A stretch of 14,416 nucleotides of DNA, taken from assembly GCA_022837185.1 (NCBI GenBank), contig JALHJD010000041.1:1-14416 (forward strand). The letters are read 5' to 3'. The stretch's first letter is position 1, and every line of letters begins with the position of its first letter. The stretch comes from Desulfobacteraceae bacterium. Its GTDB lineage: Bacteria; Desulfobacterota; Desulfobulbia; Desulfobulbales; Desulfobulbaceae. The notes under the pieces are model-generated. The model ran no database searches, had not been told where the DNA came from, and saw only the letters and a list, made by a program, of their open reading frames with translations. A program made the translations under genes and the position numbers. Of this stretch, positions 7,971 through 14,416 are shown in pieces.

Positions 7971-7995
7971 CGCCCTTTTCCCGCCGGCAAGGGCG
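7971..7995. other. Inverted repeat upstream of the nifH promoter
   Basis: CGCCCTT (7971-7977) and AAGGGCG (7989-7995) form a perfect 7-bp inverted repeat with an 11-base spacer, overlapping a second imperfect one (TTTTCCCGCC with GGGCGGAAAA). It lies 55-80 bases upstream of the nifH -24 element. It may be a regulator site or only a GC-rich hairpin; I cannot assign it. Confidence 0.3.
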
Positions 7996-8031
7996 GAAAA
8001 CCTTTTCGTGCTCCCGCGACAAAAATGGCGA

Positions 8032-8054
8032 TTGTTCTACAAATTTGTGAACAA
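8032..8054. promoter_or_regulatory. Candidate shared enhancer: TTGTTC-N11-GAACAA inverted repeat
   Basis: Perfect 6-bp arms TTGTTC (8032-8037) and GAACAA (8049-8054) flank an inner 10-bp palindrome ACAAATTTGT (8039-8048). Its centre (8043) is about 127 bases from the nifH -24 GG and about 125 from the nifA -24 GG, a normal distance for an enhancer of sigma-54 promoters. It is not the canonical NifA site TGT-N10-ACA, of which no exact copy is present; the nearest is TGT-N10-TCA at 8046-8061. Binding of NifA here is inference. Confidence 0.5.
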
Positions 8055-8165
8055 CTGATCAGTAATCCAGAAAATTATTGCAAAATTGTACGGCCACAAC
8101 CAGTGCCCAAAATTATCCGCCACATATCATACTGAATTTATACAGTAATTATATTTTCCCGCTCA

Positions 8166-8181
8166 TGGCCCGATGGTTGCA
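8166..8181 (+). promoter_or_regulatory. Sigma-54 (-24/-12) promoter of nifA
   Basis: TGGCCCGATGGTTGCA matches TGGCAC-N5-TTGCA with one change (A to C) and has GG (8167-8168) and GC (8179-8180) exactly 10 bases apart. The predicted start is near 8192, about 40 bases before the nifA ATG. It implies that nifA itself needs an enhancer-binding protein, either NtrC or NifA in an autoactivation loop. Confidence 0.7.
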
Positions 8182-8231
8182 TGGAGATAAATGATAACGA
8201 CTGACCAAACGGCACATCGGCGGCAGGGACA

Positions 8232-9803
8232 ATGGAGAAAAAAACGGCAACGGAACACACCGAAACCATCGAGCTGACGGCGCTCTACCAAATCGCCCGG
8301 CTGACCGGCAGGGCGCACGATCTGGATTCCACCCTCACGTCCATTCTCAAGGTCCTGCATGATATCCTGCGCATGGAGCGGGCGACCCTGATCTTCCTGG
8401 ACGACAGCGGCCGTTCCCTCTCCATCCGGGCGTCCTACGGCCTCAGCCATGACGAGGAGAAACGGGGGGTGTACCGGCTGAACGAGGGGGTGACGGGGCG
8501 GATCTTCGCCAGCGGGGCGCCCTTCGTGGTTCCGGACATCCAGAGCGAACCGCTTTTTCTCAACAAGACGCGGTCGCGCCGCATCCATAAGGAGGAGCTC
8601 TCCTTTCTGGGAGTGCCGGTGCTGGTCGCCGGCGAGCCGGCGGGGGTGCTGACCGTGGATCGGTTGTTCGGGCTGGAAATACCTTTTGAAGAGGATATCC
8701 GTTTCCTCACTGTGGTCGCCACCCTGATTGCCCAGTTTCTGATGCTGAACAGGGAAATCCGCAGGAACGAGGCCCATCTGCGCGAGGAAAACCGTTCCCT
8801 CCGGGCGCAGCTGACTCCGAAGTTCAGCCACCACAATATCCTCGGGCAGAGCAAGGTGATGCGCGAGGTCTTCTCGGCCATCAGCAAGGTCGCGCCCTCC
8901 AACGCCACCGTGCTGCTGCTGGGGGAATCCGGGACCGGCAAGGAGCTGGTCGCCCGGGCGGTGCACCAGGCCAGCGGCAGAAGCTCCAACCCCTTCCTCA
9001 AGGTGAACTGCGCCGCCCTGCCGGAGAACCTTCTGGAGAGCGAGCTCATGGGGCATGAAAAAGGCGCCTTCACCAATGCCCTGGCCCTGAAAAAGGGGCG
9101 CTTCGAGCTGGCCGACACCGGCACCCTCTTCCTTGACGAAATCGGCGAACTGCCCCTCGAACTCCAGGCAAAACTGCTGCGGGTTCTCCAGGAGCAGGAA
9201 TTTGAGCGCTTGGGCGGCACCGCCACCATCAGGGTCGATGTCCGGGTCATCGCCGCCACCAACCGCAGCCTGGAGGAGGCCGTCGCCAGGGGCAGATTCC
9301 GTGCCGACCTCTACTACCGCCTCAATGTCGTCCCCATCGTGCTGCCTCCCCTGCAGGACCGGGCCGAGGACATCCCCCTGCTCATCGACCATTTCCTGGC
9401 GATCAGCAACCGGCAGAACCGGAAAAAAGTGCATTTCTCCCGCGAGGTCATGGATTATCTGGCCCGCTATCATTGGCCGGGCAATGTCCGGGAGATGCAG
9501 AACCTGATCGAGCGGCTGGTGATCATGGCCGACCGGAATCAGGTGCTGCTCGGCGACCTGCCCGCCTTTGTCGCGGCCGAGCCCGAGGCGGAGCCTGCGC
9601 CGCCGCTCGCCGCAGCGGCCCGTCCTGTGCCGGAGAACGGCCGCCGCAGATCATTGGCGCAAATGGAGCGGGAGGAAATCAAAACGGCCCTGCTGCGCCA
9701 CGGCTGGGTCCAGTCCAGGGCGGCCCGCGAACTGGGCCTCACCCCCCGTCAGATGGGCTACAAAATCAGGAAATACGACCTCCACCGTCCGGAGTTCAAC
9801 TGA
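8232..9803 (+). CDS. nifA: NifA-family sigma-54-dependent transcriptional activator (GAF-AAA+-Fis)
   Basis: A 523-residue enhancer-binding protein. An N-terminal GAF sensor domain covers about residues 15-172. The AAA+ domain starts near 202 ([12 protein letters not shown]) with Walker A GESGTGKE at 231-238, Walker [11 protein letters not shown] at 298-307, and the arginine-finger region [14 protein letters not shown]. The sigma-54 contact loop reads GAFTNA (278-283), not GAFTGA. A proline/alanine linker leads to a Fis-type helix-turn-helix at the C-terminus ([21 protein letters not shown]). Only one cysteine (Cys260) is present, so the Cys motif of oxygen-sensing rhizobial NifA is missing; no nifL is nearby. 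It is divergent from nifH across a 428-base control region with a sigma-54 promoter for each. The ATG at 8232 has a weak AGGG site. Assignment to NifA rests on architecture plus position; another EBP of the same class is the alternative. Confidence 0.9.
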   Translation: MEKKTATEHTETIELTALYQIARLTGRAHDLDSTLTSILKVLHDILRMERATLIFLDDSGRSLSIRASYGLSHDEEKRGVYRLNEGVTGRIFASGAPFVVPDIQSEPLFLNKTRSRRIHKEELSFLGVPVLVAGEPAGVLTVDRLFGLEIPFEEDIRFLTVVATLIAQFLMLNREIRRNEAHLREENRSLRAQLTPKFSHHNILGQSKVMREVFSAISKVAPSNATVLLLGESGTGKELVARAVHQASGRSSNPFLKVNCAALPENLLESELMGHEKGAFTNALALKKGRFELADTGTLFLDEIGELPLELQAKLLRVLQEQEFERLGGTATIRVDVRVIAATNRSLEEAVARGRFRADLYYRLNVVPIVLPPLQDRAEDIPLLIDHFLAISNRQNRKKVHFSREVMDYLARYHWPGNVREMQNLIERLVIMADRNQVLLGDLPAFVAAEPEAEPAPPLAAAARPVPENGRRRSLAQMEREEIKTALLRHGWVQSRAARELGLTPRQMGYKIRKYDLHRPEFN

Positions 9804-9822
9804 ACCGCTCCTGCCCTCCGCT

Positions 9823-9846
9823 CGGTTTGCCTGCATCGACAAACCG
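9823..9846 (+). terminator. Weak candidate terminator hairpin after nifA
   Basis: CGGTTTG (9823-9829) and CAAACCG (9840-9846) form a perfect 7-bp stem with a 10-base loop 20 bases after the nifA stop. There is no T-run after it, so intrinsic termination is uncertain. Confidence 0.3.
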
Positions 9847-9855
9847 CCAGTAACG

Positions 9856-10027
9856 GAGGTTGGGCTGAGCTTGCGTAGCCCACCGTAACAGACGGAAATT
9901 GTTGGGGTTCTCTGGCTCACCCCAACCTACGGCCGACTGCCGACTGCCGACCGCCCGGCGCAGCCGGGCTCTGGCTTCTGTCCTCTGGCTTCTGACTTCT
10001 GGTATGCCGACCGCCCGGCGCAGCCGG
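9856..10027. repeat. Palindromic and direct repeats downstream of nifA
   Basis: The 338-base gap between nifA and the next gene holds no coding region I can support. It contains a GGTTGGGCT/AGCCCACC hairpin with one bulge (9858-9884), a perfect GTTGGGG/CCCCAAC hairpin (9901-9926), a CGACTGC-type short tandem repeat (from about 9933), and two identical 23-base direct repeats exactly 60 bases apart (9945-9967 and 10005-10027, beginning TGCCGACC and ending CAGCCGG) separated by a run of CTCTGGCTTCTG-like units. The TTGGG-type palindromes resemble those in the nifH-nifI1 spacer, so this is the same kind of dispersed repeat. Confidence 0.7.
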
Positions 10028-10067
10028 CGTGAACCTCCTTGAAATTCAACGGAAAATTGGAATAAGC

Positions 10068-10095
10068 TTGAAATGTCGATGAGTCATGGGATAAG
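10068..10095 (+). promoter_or_regulatory. Possible sigma-70 promoter of the outer-membrane protein gene
   Basis: TTGAAA (10068-10073) and GATAAG (10090-10095) are separated by 16 bases, a fair match to TTGACA/TATAAT, about 47 bases before the ATG at 10142. No sigma-54 element was seen here. Assignment is by eye only. Confidence 0.3.
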
Positions 10096-10141
10096 AAGCG
10101 GAAAAAGATTCGCGTGAAAAAATGAACAGAGAGGAGGAGTG

Positions 10142-10648
10142 ATGAACAGGCTGTTGATGGCGATACTGGTTCTGGGGCTGGGGCTTTTGCCGTTCTCCGC
10201 CGAGCTGCAGGCCGGCGAGCACCGGATCGGGGGCGGAGTGAATTACTGGACCACCGTGGATGATATAGACCACGATGACATTGATGAAGATGGCTTCTCC
10301 TATCTCATCAGCTACCAGCACTGGTGGAATATTCTCGGGCTCGAGGTGGATGTTGAACTGCTCCCCGATCGTTTCGGCGAGACCGCCTTCGCTCCCCAGG
10401 CCTACGTGCTGTTTGGCAGCACCATCTACGGCGGAGTCGGGATAGGCATCGTCAACTACGATGGCGATTTTGCCGATGAACCCTTTTATGCCCTCAGGGC
10501 CGGGCTGAACCTCGAGCTGCTGCCCAGCGTCTTTGTCGATATCTCGGCAAACTACCGCTTTAATGATACAGCGGACCTGGACAATAAGGAGACGGATATC
10601 GATACCGATACCATCTTCCTCGGGGCGGCCGTACGGTTTACCCTGTAG
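10142..10648 (+). CDS. Small outer-membrane beta-barrel protein
   Basis: A 168-residue exported protein. Residues 1-24 form a signal peptide: MNR, then a hydrophobic core LLMAILVLGLGLLPF, with likely cleavage after AELQA. The mature part alternates polar and hydrophobic residues with frequent aromatic and glycine residues (HRIGGGVNYW, YVLFGSTIYGGVGIGIV, VFVDISANYRF) and ends in a final strand IFLGAAVRFTL, as expected for an 8-strand OmpA/OmpW-like barrel. Two predicted loops are strongly acidic (VDDIDHDDIDEDG and DLDNKETDIDTDT). The start at 10142 is preferred over a GTG immediately before it, because an AGGAGG site lies 4 bases upstream of this ATG and would overlap-crowd the GTG. It is a monocistronic gene between the nif regulator and the molybdenum hydroxylase operon; no functional link to either is evident. 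Confidence 0.8.
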   Translation: MNRLLMAILVLGLGLLPFSAELQAGEHRIGGGVNYWTTVDDIDHDDIDEDGFSYLISYQHWWNILGLEVDVELLPDRFGETAFAPQAYVLFGSTIYGGVGIGIVNYDGDFADEPFYALRAGLNLELLPSVFVDISANYRFNDTADLDNKETDIDTDTIFLGAAVRFTL

Positions 10649-10686
10649 CCGCAGCGGAAACACCGGGCGGGAGCAGCGGTGGCGCG

Positions 10687-11298
10687 CTATCCTGTCTCCC
10701 CCGCCCGCGCCCGGAAGAGTTCGACCGCCCGCCGGTAGTCCTCCCCGGTGTCCAGGTCGAGGATCACGCCTTCATCGTCCACCTCGACGACCTGCACCCG
10801 CTCCGGGTCGCGGCGGACGATGTCGCGCAGGGTCGCGGCGCTGAATATCTCGCCGATGACCGCCGTGGGAAAGAGGACGGGGTGGCCCCGCCGTCCCCGG
10901 AAGGAGGGGATGATGATCATGGCCGCCGACCGGCGGTGCAGGCGGAGCAGGGCCGCGCAGGTTTCCGGCCGGACCAGGGGGTGGTCGCCGAGGCAGACGA
11001 GTATCCCCGAATACGCGGACCGGTCCATCTGGCCGAGCCCCAGGCGGACCGAGTCGGCCATCTCGCTCACCCTCGCCTCGTTCACCACCAGCAGTGCGCC
11101 GCTGGAGGCAAGGGCGGCTTCGCACCTGCCTGGGTCCGGGCCGCAGACCACCACGATTTCCGGCACGCCGGCGGCGCGGAGGGTGTCGACGGTGTGGCGG
11201 AGGACCGTGCGGTCACCGAGGGGCAGGAGCTGCTTCAGCCGCCCCATCCTCGTCGCCGAGCCGGCGGCAAGTACCAGCGCTGCTGCGGGAAGCACCAT
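10687..11298 (-). CDS. mocA: Molybdenum cofactor cytidylyltransferase (MocA-like)
   Basis: A 203-residue nucleotidyltransferase of the MobA/MocA fold. The N-terminal nucleotide-binding motif LAAGSATRMGRLKQLLPL (residues 10-27) has the LxxKxLxxL-like pattern of MocA, and the metal-binding Asp lies in LVCLGDHPLV. The C-terminal DLDTGEDYRRA is typical of the family. MocA joins CTP to molybdopterin to give molybdopterin cytosine dinucleotide, the cofactor form used by bacterial xanthine-dehydrogenase-family enzymes. The immediate upstream genes encode such an enzyme and XdhC, which supports MocA over MobA. The start at 11298 has GGAGGA about 4 bases upstream and cannot be moved inward without losing the motif, so the gene overlaps the end of xdhC by 86 bases. 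It is the last gene of the operon. Confidence 0.88.
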   Translation of the reverse strand: MVLPAAALVLAAGSATRMGRLKQLLPLGDRTVLRHTVDTLRAAGVPEIVVVCGPDPGRCEAALASSGALLVVNEARVSEMADSVRLGLGQMDRSAYSGILVCLGDHPLVRPETCAALLRLHRRSAAMIIIPSFRGRRGHPVLFPTAVIGEIFSAATLRDIVRRDPERVQVVEVDDEGVILDLDTGEDYRRAVELFRARAGETG

Positions 11299-12055
11299 GG
11301 GTCCTCCGTTGCTGTATGATCTGGGCCATGATGCTGACGGCGATCTCCTCGGGGGAAACCGAACCGATCTCGAGCCCCACCGGGGTGATCACCCGGCCGA
11401 TCTCCTCGGCCCGATACCCCATTTCCTTTAATTTCTTGCGAAACAGGCTTTTCTTGCGGCGGCTGCCGAGCAGGCCGATGTAGCCTGCATCGGTCCCCAG
11501 CGCCGACCGGACGGCATCGAGATCATGGTTGTGGCCCCGGGTGGCGATGACCATGAACGTCCCCGCGTCCACCGGGATGTTTTCGCAGGCCCTGGTGAAG
11601 TCTCCCAGCACCAGTTCATGGGCGTCCTGGTTGGGGCCGGGCTCGACGAACTCGGGCCGGTCGTCCATAAGGGTGACCCGGAAGCCGCAGAACCGCGCGG
11701 TCTTTGCCAGGGCCCTGCCGACGTGGCCGGCACCGAGGATGACCAGGCGCGGTTCGGGGGTCACCGCTTCAATATACACCAGCATGCTGCCGCCGCAGAC
11801 CAGTCCGCCCTCGCCCCCGGTGAGCGAAAACGGCAGGGTCTGCGGCCTGCCGTCCTCTATGACCATGGCCGCCGCCTGGATCACCTCGGCCTCGAGGCAG
11901 CCGCCTCCCAGGGTGCCCATGATCGTGCGGTCGTCGCGCACCAGCATCTTGGCGCCCTGCTTCTGCGGCGACGAGCCGCGGCACTCGACGATGGTCGCAA
12001 TGGCCGACGTCCTGCCCAGGCGCTTCAGCCGCAGGGCCTCTTCATAAATATCCAT
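11213..12055 (-). CDS. xdhC: XdhC/CoxI-family molybdenum hydroxylase maturation factor
   Basis: A 280-residue XdhC-type protein that in characterised systems binds the molybdenum cofactor, aids its sulfuration and inserts it into xanthine-dehydrogenase-family enzymes. The N-terminal XdhC/CoxI domain is seen from TSAIATIVECRGSSPQKQGAKM through GTLGGGCLEAEV and LVCGGSMLVYIE. A Rossmann domain follows (RLVILGAGHVGRALAKTA, VTLMDDRPEF) and ends in the family's conserved GLEIGSVSPEEIAVSIMAQII. About 28 extra residues after QQRR are unconserved and arginine/alanine-rich because this part is read in another frame of the mocA start. It begins two bases after the iorB stop, with a GGGAG site upstream, so it is translationally coupled to the enzyme it serves. 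Confidence 0.92.
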   Translation of the reverse strand: MDIYEEALRLKRLGRTSAIATIVECRGSSPQKQGAKMLVRDDRTIMGTLGGGCLEAEVIQAAAMVIEDGRPQTLPFSLTGGEGGLVCGGSMLVYIEAVTPEPRLVILGAGHVGRALAKTARFCGFRVTLMDDRPEFVEPGPNQDAHELVLGDFTRACENIPVDAGTFMVIATRGHNHDLDAVRSALGTDAGYIGLLGSRRKKSLFRKKLKEMGYRAEEIGRVITPVGLEIGSVSPEEIAVSIMAQIIQQRRTHGASRSSAGTCRRLGDEDGAAEAAPAPR

Positions 12056-12057
12056 GT

Positions 12058-14226
12058 CTATGCCGCTCCCGCCTTGACCGCAGCCTTCACTGCCGCCGCA
12101 TTCATGGGCAGGGTCCTGATCCGGGCCCCGGTGACGGCAAAAACCGCGTTGCCGACGGCCGGGATAACCGGCGGCACGCCCGGCTCACCGATCCCGCCCA
12201 GGGCCTCGCCGCTTTCCACGATATGCACCTCCACCTCGGGCGCCTCGCTCATGCGCAGAATTTCGTAGTCAAAAAAGTTCGCCGACCTGACCCCGCCGGC
12301 CGCCACCTCGATTTTCTCCCTGAGGGCGGCGGAGAGCCCCATGATGATCCCGCCCATCATCTGGTCCCGGACAATGGCGGGGTTGACCACGGAGCCGCAG
12401 TCCACCGCGCAGGTCACCTTGTGCACGGTCACCGCCCCGCTTCGGTCGTCGACTGAAACTTCGGCCACTTCGGCCACGTAGCTGCCGAAGGAGAGGTGAT
12501 AGGCAATGCCGCGGCCGCGGCCCTCGGGAAGGTTTCCGCCCCAGCCCGCCTTTTCCGCCGCCGCCTCCAGCACCCGCCGCGCCCGGGGATGGTCCCCAAG
12601 CATGGCCAGGCGGAACTCCAGGGGGTCTCTGCCGGCGGCATGGGCCAGCTCGTCGACGAAGCTCTCCACGGTAAAGGCGTTGTGCGAGCTGCCCACCGAG
12701 CGCCAGAAGCCGACCGGCACCGGCGGATCGTAGCGCACGTAGACGATCCGCAGGTTGGGGATGGCATATTCCATGTTGGCCAAACCCTCCACGGCGGCGG
12801 AATCGATGCCGTTTTCCATGGTCTGCGGGAACACCCGGGCGAAAATGGAGGGGCAGACAATGGTCTGCGACCAGGCGGCAATGGCGCCCTGTTCATCGAG
12901 GGCCGCCCTGATCCTGGTCGCGTTCATGGGCCGGTAGAAGTCATTCTGCATGTCCTCCTCCCGGGTCCAGACCACCTTGACCGGCCGGCCCGCCGCCTTG
13001 GACAGGATAAGCGCCTCGTCGACCACGTCCCGTTCAAAGCGCCGGCCGAAGCCGCCGCCGAGATAGGTGGTGTGCACCGTTATCTGCTCCGGCCTGAGGC
13101 CGGTGATCTCCACGGCAGCGGCCAGGGTGCCGGTCTGGTTCTGGGTCGGCACCCAGATATCGCAGCCGTCCGGCCGCACGTCGGCGGTGCAGTTCATCGG
13201 CTCCATGGTGGCGTGGGCCAGGAAGGGCTGCTGATAGACCGCCTCGAATAGCCGCCCGGTCCCTTTGATCACCCCCGGCGCGTCGCCGTCGCTGCGGGCG
13301 ACGATCCCCTCCCGGTCCAGGCGGGCCAGGAACTCCTTTTCCAGGGCGGCCGTATTCATGTGCGGATCGCTGCCCCCGGTCCAGACAATCTTCAGGGCAT
13401 CGCGCCCTTTCCAGGCGACGGCCAGCGTTTCGGCGCAGACCCCGACCCCGCTCCGGCAGGGCGCCACCGCCTTGACCCCGGGCACTTTTTCGGCCGCCTC
13501 CTTCTCATAGGATGCCGCCTCGGACCCGAAAGCCGGCGGCCGGGCCACGGCGGCAAAGAGCATGCCGGGAGCCGAGGAGTCCAGACCGAAACGGGCGGCG
13601 CCGCTCACTTTCTCCTCCAGGTCCAGCCGCTGGAGCTCCCTGCCGATGTAGCGGAACTGGGCCGCTTTCTTCAGGCCGGGGTCCTGGGGGACATCCAGCC
13701 CGGCCGCCTTGCCGGCAAGCTGCCCGTAGGTCAGGCTCCTGCCGCTCTTCTGATGACGGACGGTGCCCAGCTCATAGCCGCACTCGCCCACCGGCACGCT
13801 CCACGTGGCCGCCGCCGCGGCCACCAGCATCTCCCGGGCCGCGGCTCCCGCCTTGCGGAGCACCTCGTACATGTGGCGGATGCTGGTGCTGCCCCCGGTG
13901 GACTGGCTGCCCCAGACCGGGTCCTTGTAGGCGTCGCCCGCCGGCGCCGCCTGCATGCGCACCCGACTCCAGTCGGCGTCCAGTTCGTCGGCCACGATCA
14001 TGGGCAGGGAGGTGTACACCCCCTGGCCCATCTCGGACTTGTTGACAATGACGATGACGGACTCATCGGGCCGCACCTCCAGCCAGACGCTCGGCTGCAG
14101 GGAGGCGCCCGCCCCGGCCAGGTCGGCCGCGGAAAGCAGCCGAATGCCCGTGGGCGAGACCGCCGCGGCGATGGTCAGGGTTCCGGTCACGTGCAGGAAT
14201 TCTCTGCGGGTCAGATCGGTCTTCAT
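12058..14226 (-). CDS. iorB: Molybdopterin-binding large subunit, isoquinoline 1-oxidoreductase (IorB) type, Tat-exported
   Basis: A 722-residue catalytic subunit of the xanthine oxidase family. It starts with a twin-arginine signal, [18 protein letters not shown], so the folded enzyme is sent to the periplasm, as for isoquinoline 1-oxidoreductase and related aldehyde dehydrogenases. Molybdopterin-binding motifs include the repeated Ior signature [19 protein letters not shown] near residue 65, [13 protein letters not shown], and [13 protein letters not shown]. The likely catalytic glutamate is Glu681 in [19 protein letters not shown]. Substrate (N-heterocycle or aldehyde) cannot be told from sequence. 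The ATG overlaps the stop of the [2Fe-2S] subunit by four bases (ATGA, 14226-14223), with an AGGAGGG site just upstream. Followed at two bases by xdhC and then mocA: a compact enzyme-plus-maturation operon. Confidence 0.92.
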   Translation of the reverse strand: MKTDLTRREFLHVTGTLTIAAAVSPTGIRLLSAADLAGAGASLQPSVWLEVRPDESVIVIVNKSEMGQGVYTSLPMIVADELDADWSRVRMQAAPAGDAYKDPVWGSQSTGGSTSIRHMYEVLRKAGAAAREMLVAAAAATWSVPVGECGYELGTVRHQKSGRSLTYGQLAGKAAGLDVPQDPGLKKAAQFRYIGRELQRLDLEEKVSGAARFGLDSSAPGMLFAAVARPPAFGSEAASYEKEAAEKVPGVKAVAPCRSGVGVCAETLAVAWKGRDALKIVWTGGSDPHMNTAALEKEFLARLDREGIVARSDGDAPGVIKGTGRLFEAVYQQPFLAHATMEPMNCTADVRPDGCDIWVPTQNQTGTLAAAVEITGLRPEQITVHTTYLGGGFGRRFERDVVDEALILSKAAGRPVKVVWTREEDMQNDFYRPMNATRIRAALDEQGAIAAWSQTIVCPSIFARVFPQTMENGIDSAAVEGLANMEYAIPNLRIVYVRYDPPVPVGFWRSVGSSHNAFTVESFVDELAHAAGRDPLEFRLAMLGDHPRARRVLEAAAEKAGWGGNLPEGRGRGIAYHLSFGSYVAEVAEVSVDDRSGAVTVHKVTCAVDCGSVVNPAIVRDQMMGGIIMGLSAALREKIEVAAGGVRSANFFDYEILRMSEAPEVEVHIVESGEALGGIGEPGVPPVIPAVGNAVFAVTGARIRTLPMNAAAVKAAVKAGAA

Positions 14227-14416
14227 TTTTTCCCTCCTGTCGATGCGAGGCGCACGGCACTCAGAATGCGCGGATAGGTGCCGCAGCGGCAGAGGTTGCC
14301 GTCCATGGCCTTCCTGATCTCCTCGTCAGTGGGATGGGGGTTCCGGCTCAGCAGGTCCGCCGCCTGCATGATCTGTCCGGGCTGGCAGTAGCCGCACTGC
14401 GGGACCTGCTCGGCGA
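14223..14416 (-). CDS. iorA: [2Fe-2S] small subunit of molybdenum hydroxylase (IorA type), 3' part only
   Basis: Only the C-terminal 63 or so residues are in the window; the gene runs off the right edge. They form the all-helical [2Fe-2S] domain of the family, with the ligand pairs Cys-x2-Cys in [11 protein letters not shown] and Cys-x-Cys in [11 protein letters not shown]. This subunit transfers electrons from the molybdenum centre in IorB to a periplasmic or membrane acceptor, as no FAD subunit is seen. Its TGA overlaps the iorB ATG, so the two are translationally coupled. The last residues (STGGKK) are encoded by the AGGAGGG that also serves as the ribosome-binding site of iorB. Confidence 0.93.
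   Translation of the reverse strand, partial: AEQVPQCGYCQPGQIMQAADLLSRNPHPTDEEIRKAMDGNLCRCGTYPRILSAVRLASTGGKK

Noticed and set aside
8163..9473. Minus-strand open frame (436 codons) opposite nifA
   Set aside because: The plus strand encodes an unmistakable GAF-AAA+-Fis protein; the antisense frame has no motifs and would cover the nifA promoter.
9933..10027. CRISPR array from the repeated units after nifA
   Set aside because: Only two copies of the 23-mer, the interval between them is itself a degenerate short repeat rather than unique spacer, and there are no cas genes.
10687..14416. Functional link between the molybdenum hydroxylase operon and nitrogenase through shared molybdenum use
   Set aside because: FeMo-co and MCD are made by separate pathways, the operons are separated by an unrelated gene and repeats, and no shared regulatory site was seen; adjacency alone is not evidence.

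Overview
The window is a stretch of high-GC bacterial chromosome carrying an anaerobe-type molybdenum nitrogenase locus. The gene order nifH - nifI1 - nifI2 - nifD - nifK, the roughly 50-residue 'group III' (Clostridium-like) insert in NifD, the short NifK (457 aa) and a sigma-54/NifA control system together suggest a Gram-negative anaerobe, most likely a sulfate reducer or relative in the Desulfobacterota (Desulfobulbales-like). The Gram-negative character is supported by a Tat-exported molybdoenzyme and an outer-membrane beta-barrel protein. The taxonomic call is inference.

Layout, left to right. 1-486 (+): a highly charged coiled-coil protein of unknown role, AT-richer than the rest. 506-7803 (-): the nif block, read right to left: nifH, a 400-base spacer full of palindromic repeats, nifI1-nifI2 (overlapping), nifD, nifK, a NifB-like protein that has lost all three radical-SAM cysteines, a thioredoxin-like [2Fe-2S] ferredoxin and a GNAT acetyltransferase. 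7804-8231: divergent control region with two sigma-54 (-24/-12) promoters, one for nifH and one for nifA, and an inverted repeat almost exactly midway. 8232-9803 (+): NifA-family activator with a GAFTNA instead of GAFTGA loop. 9804-10141: repeats. 10142-10648 (+): small outer-membrane beta-barrel. 10687-14416 (-): a four-gene operon for a periplasmic MCD-molybdenum hydroxylase of the isoquinoline 1-oxidoreductase type (iorA fragment, iorB) with its maturation genes xdhC and mocA.

How it works together: NifA with sigma-54 RNA polymerase should turn on nifH and probably the whole leftward block, and perhaps its own gene. NifH and NifDK form the nitrogenase; NifI1/NifI2 are the PII-type proteins that reversibly shut NifDK off when ammonium is present. 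The small ferredoxin is of a type known to bind the MoFe protein. No nifE, nifN, nifV or catalytically competent nifB is in the window, so cofactor assembly must be encoded elsewhere.

The most interesting items are the cysteine-less NifB homologue placed directly after nifK in one putative operon with the ferredoxin and the acetyltransferase; the symmetric divergent sigma-54 control region that lacks a canonical NifA site but has a strong central inverted repeat; and the natural GAFTNA change in the activator.
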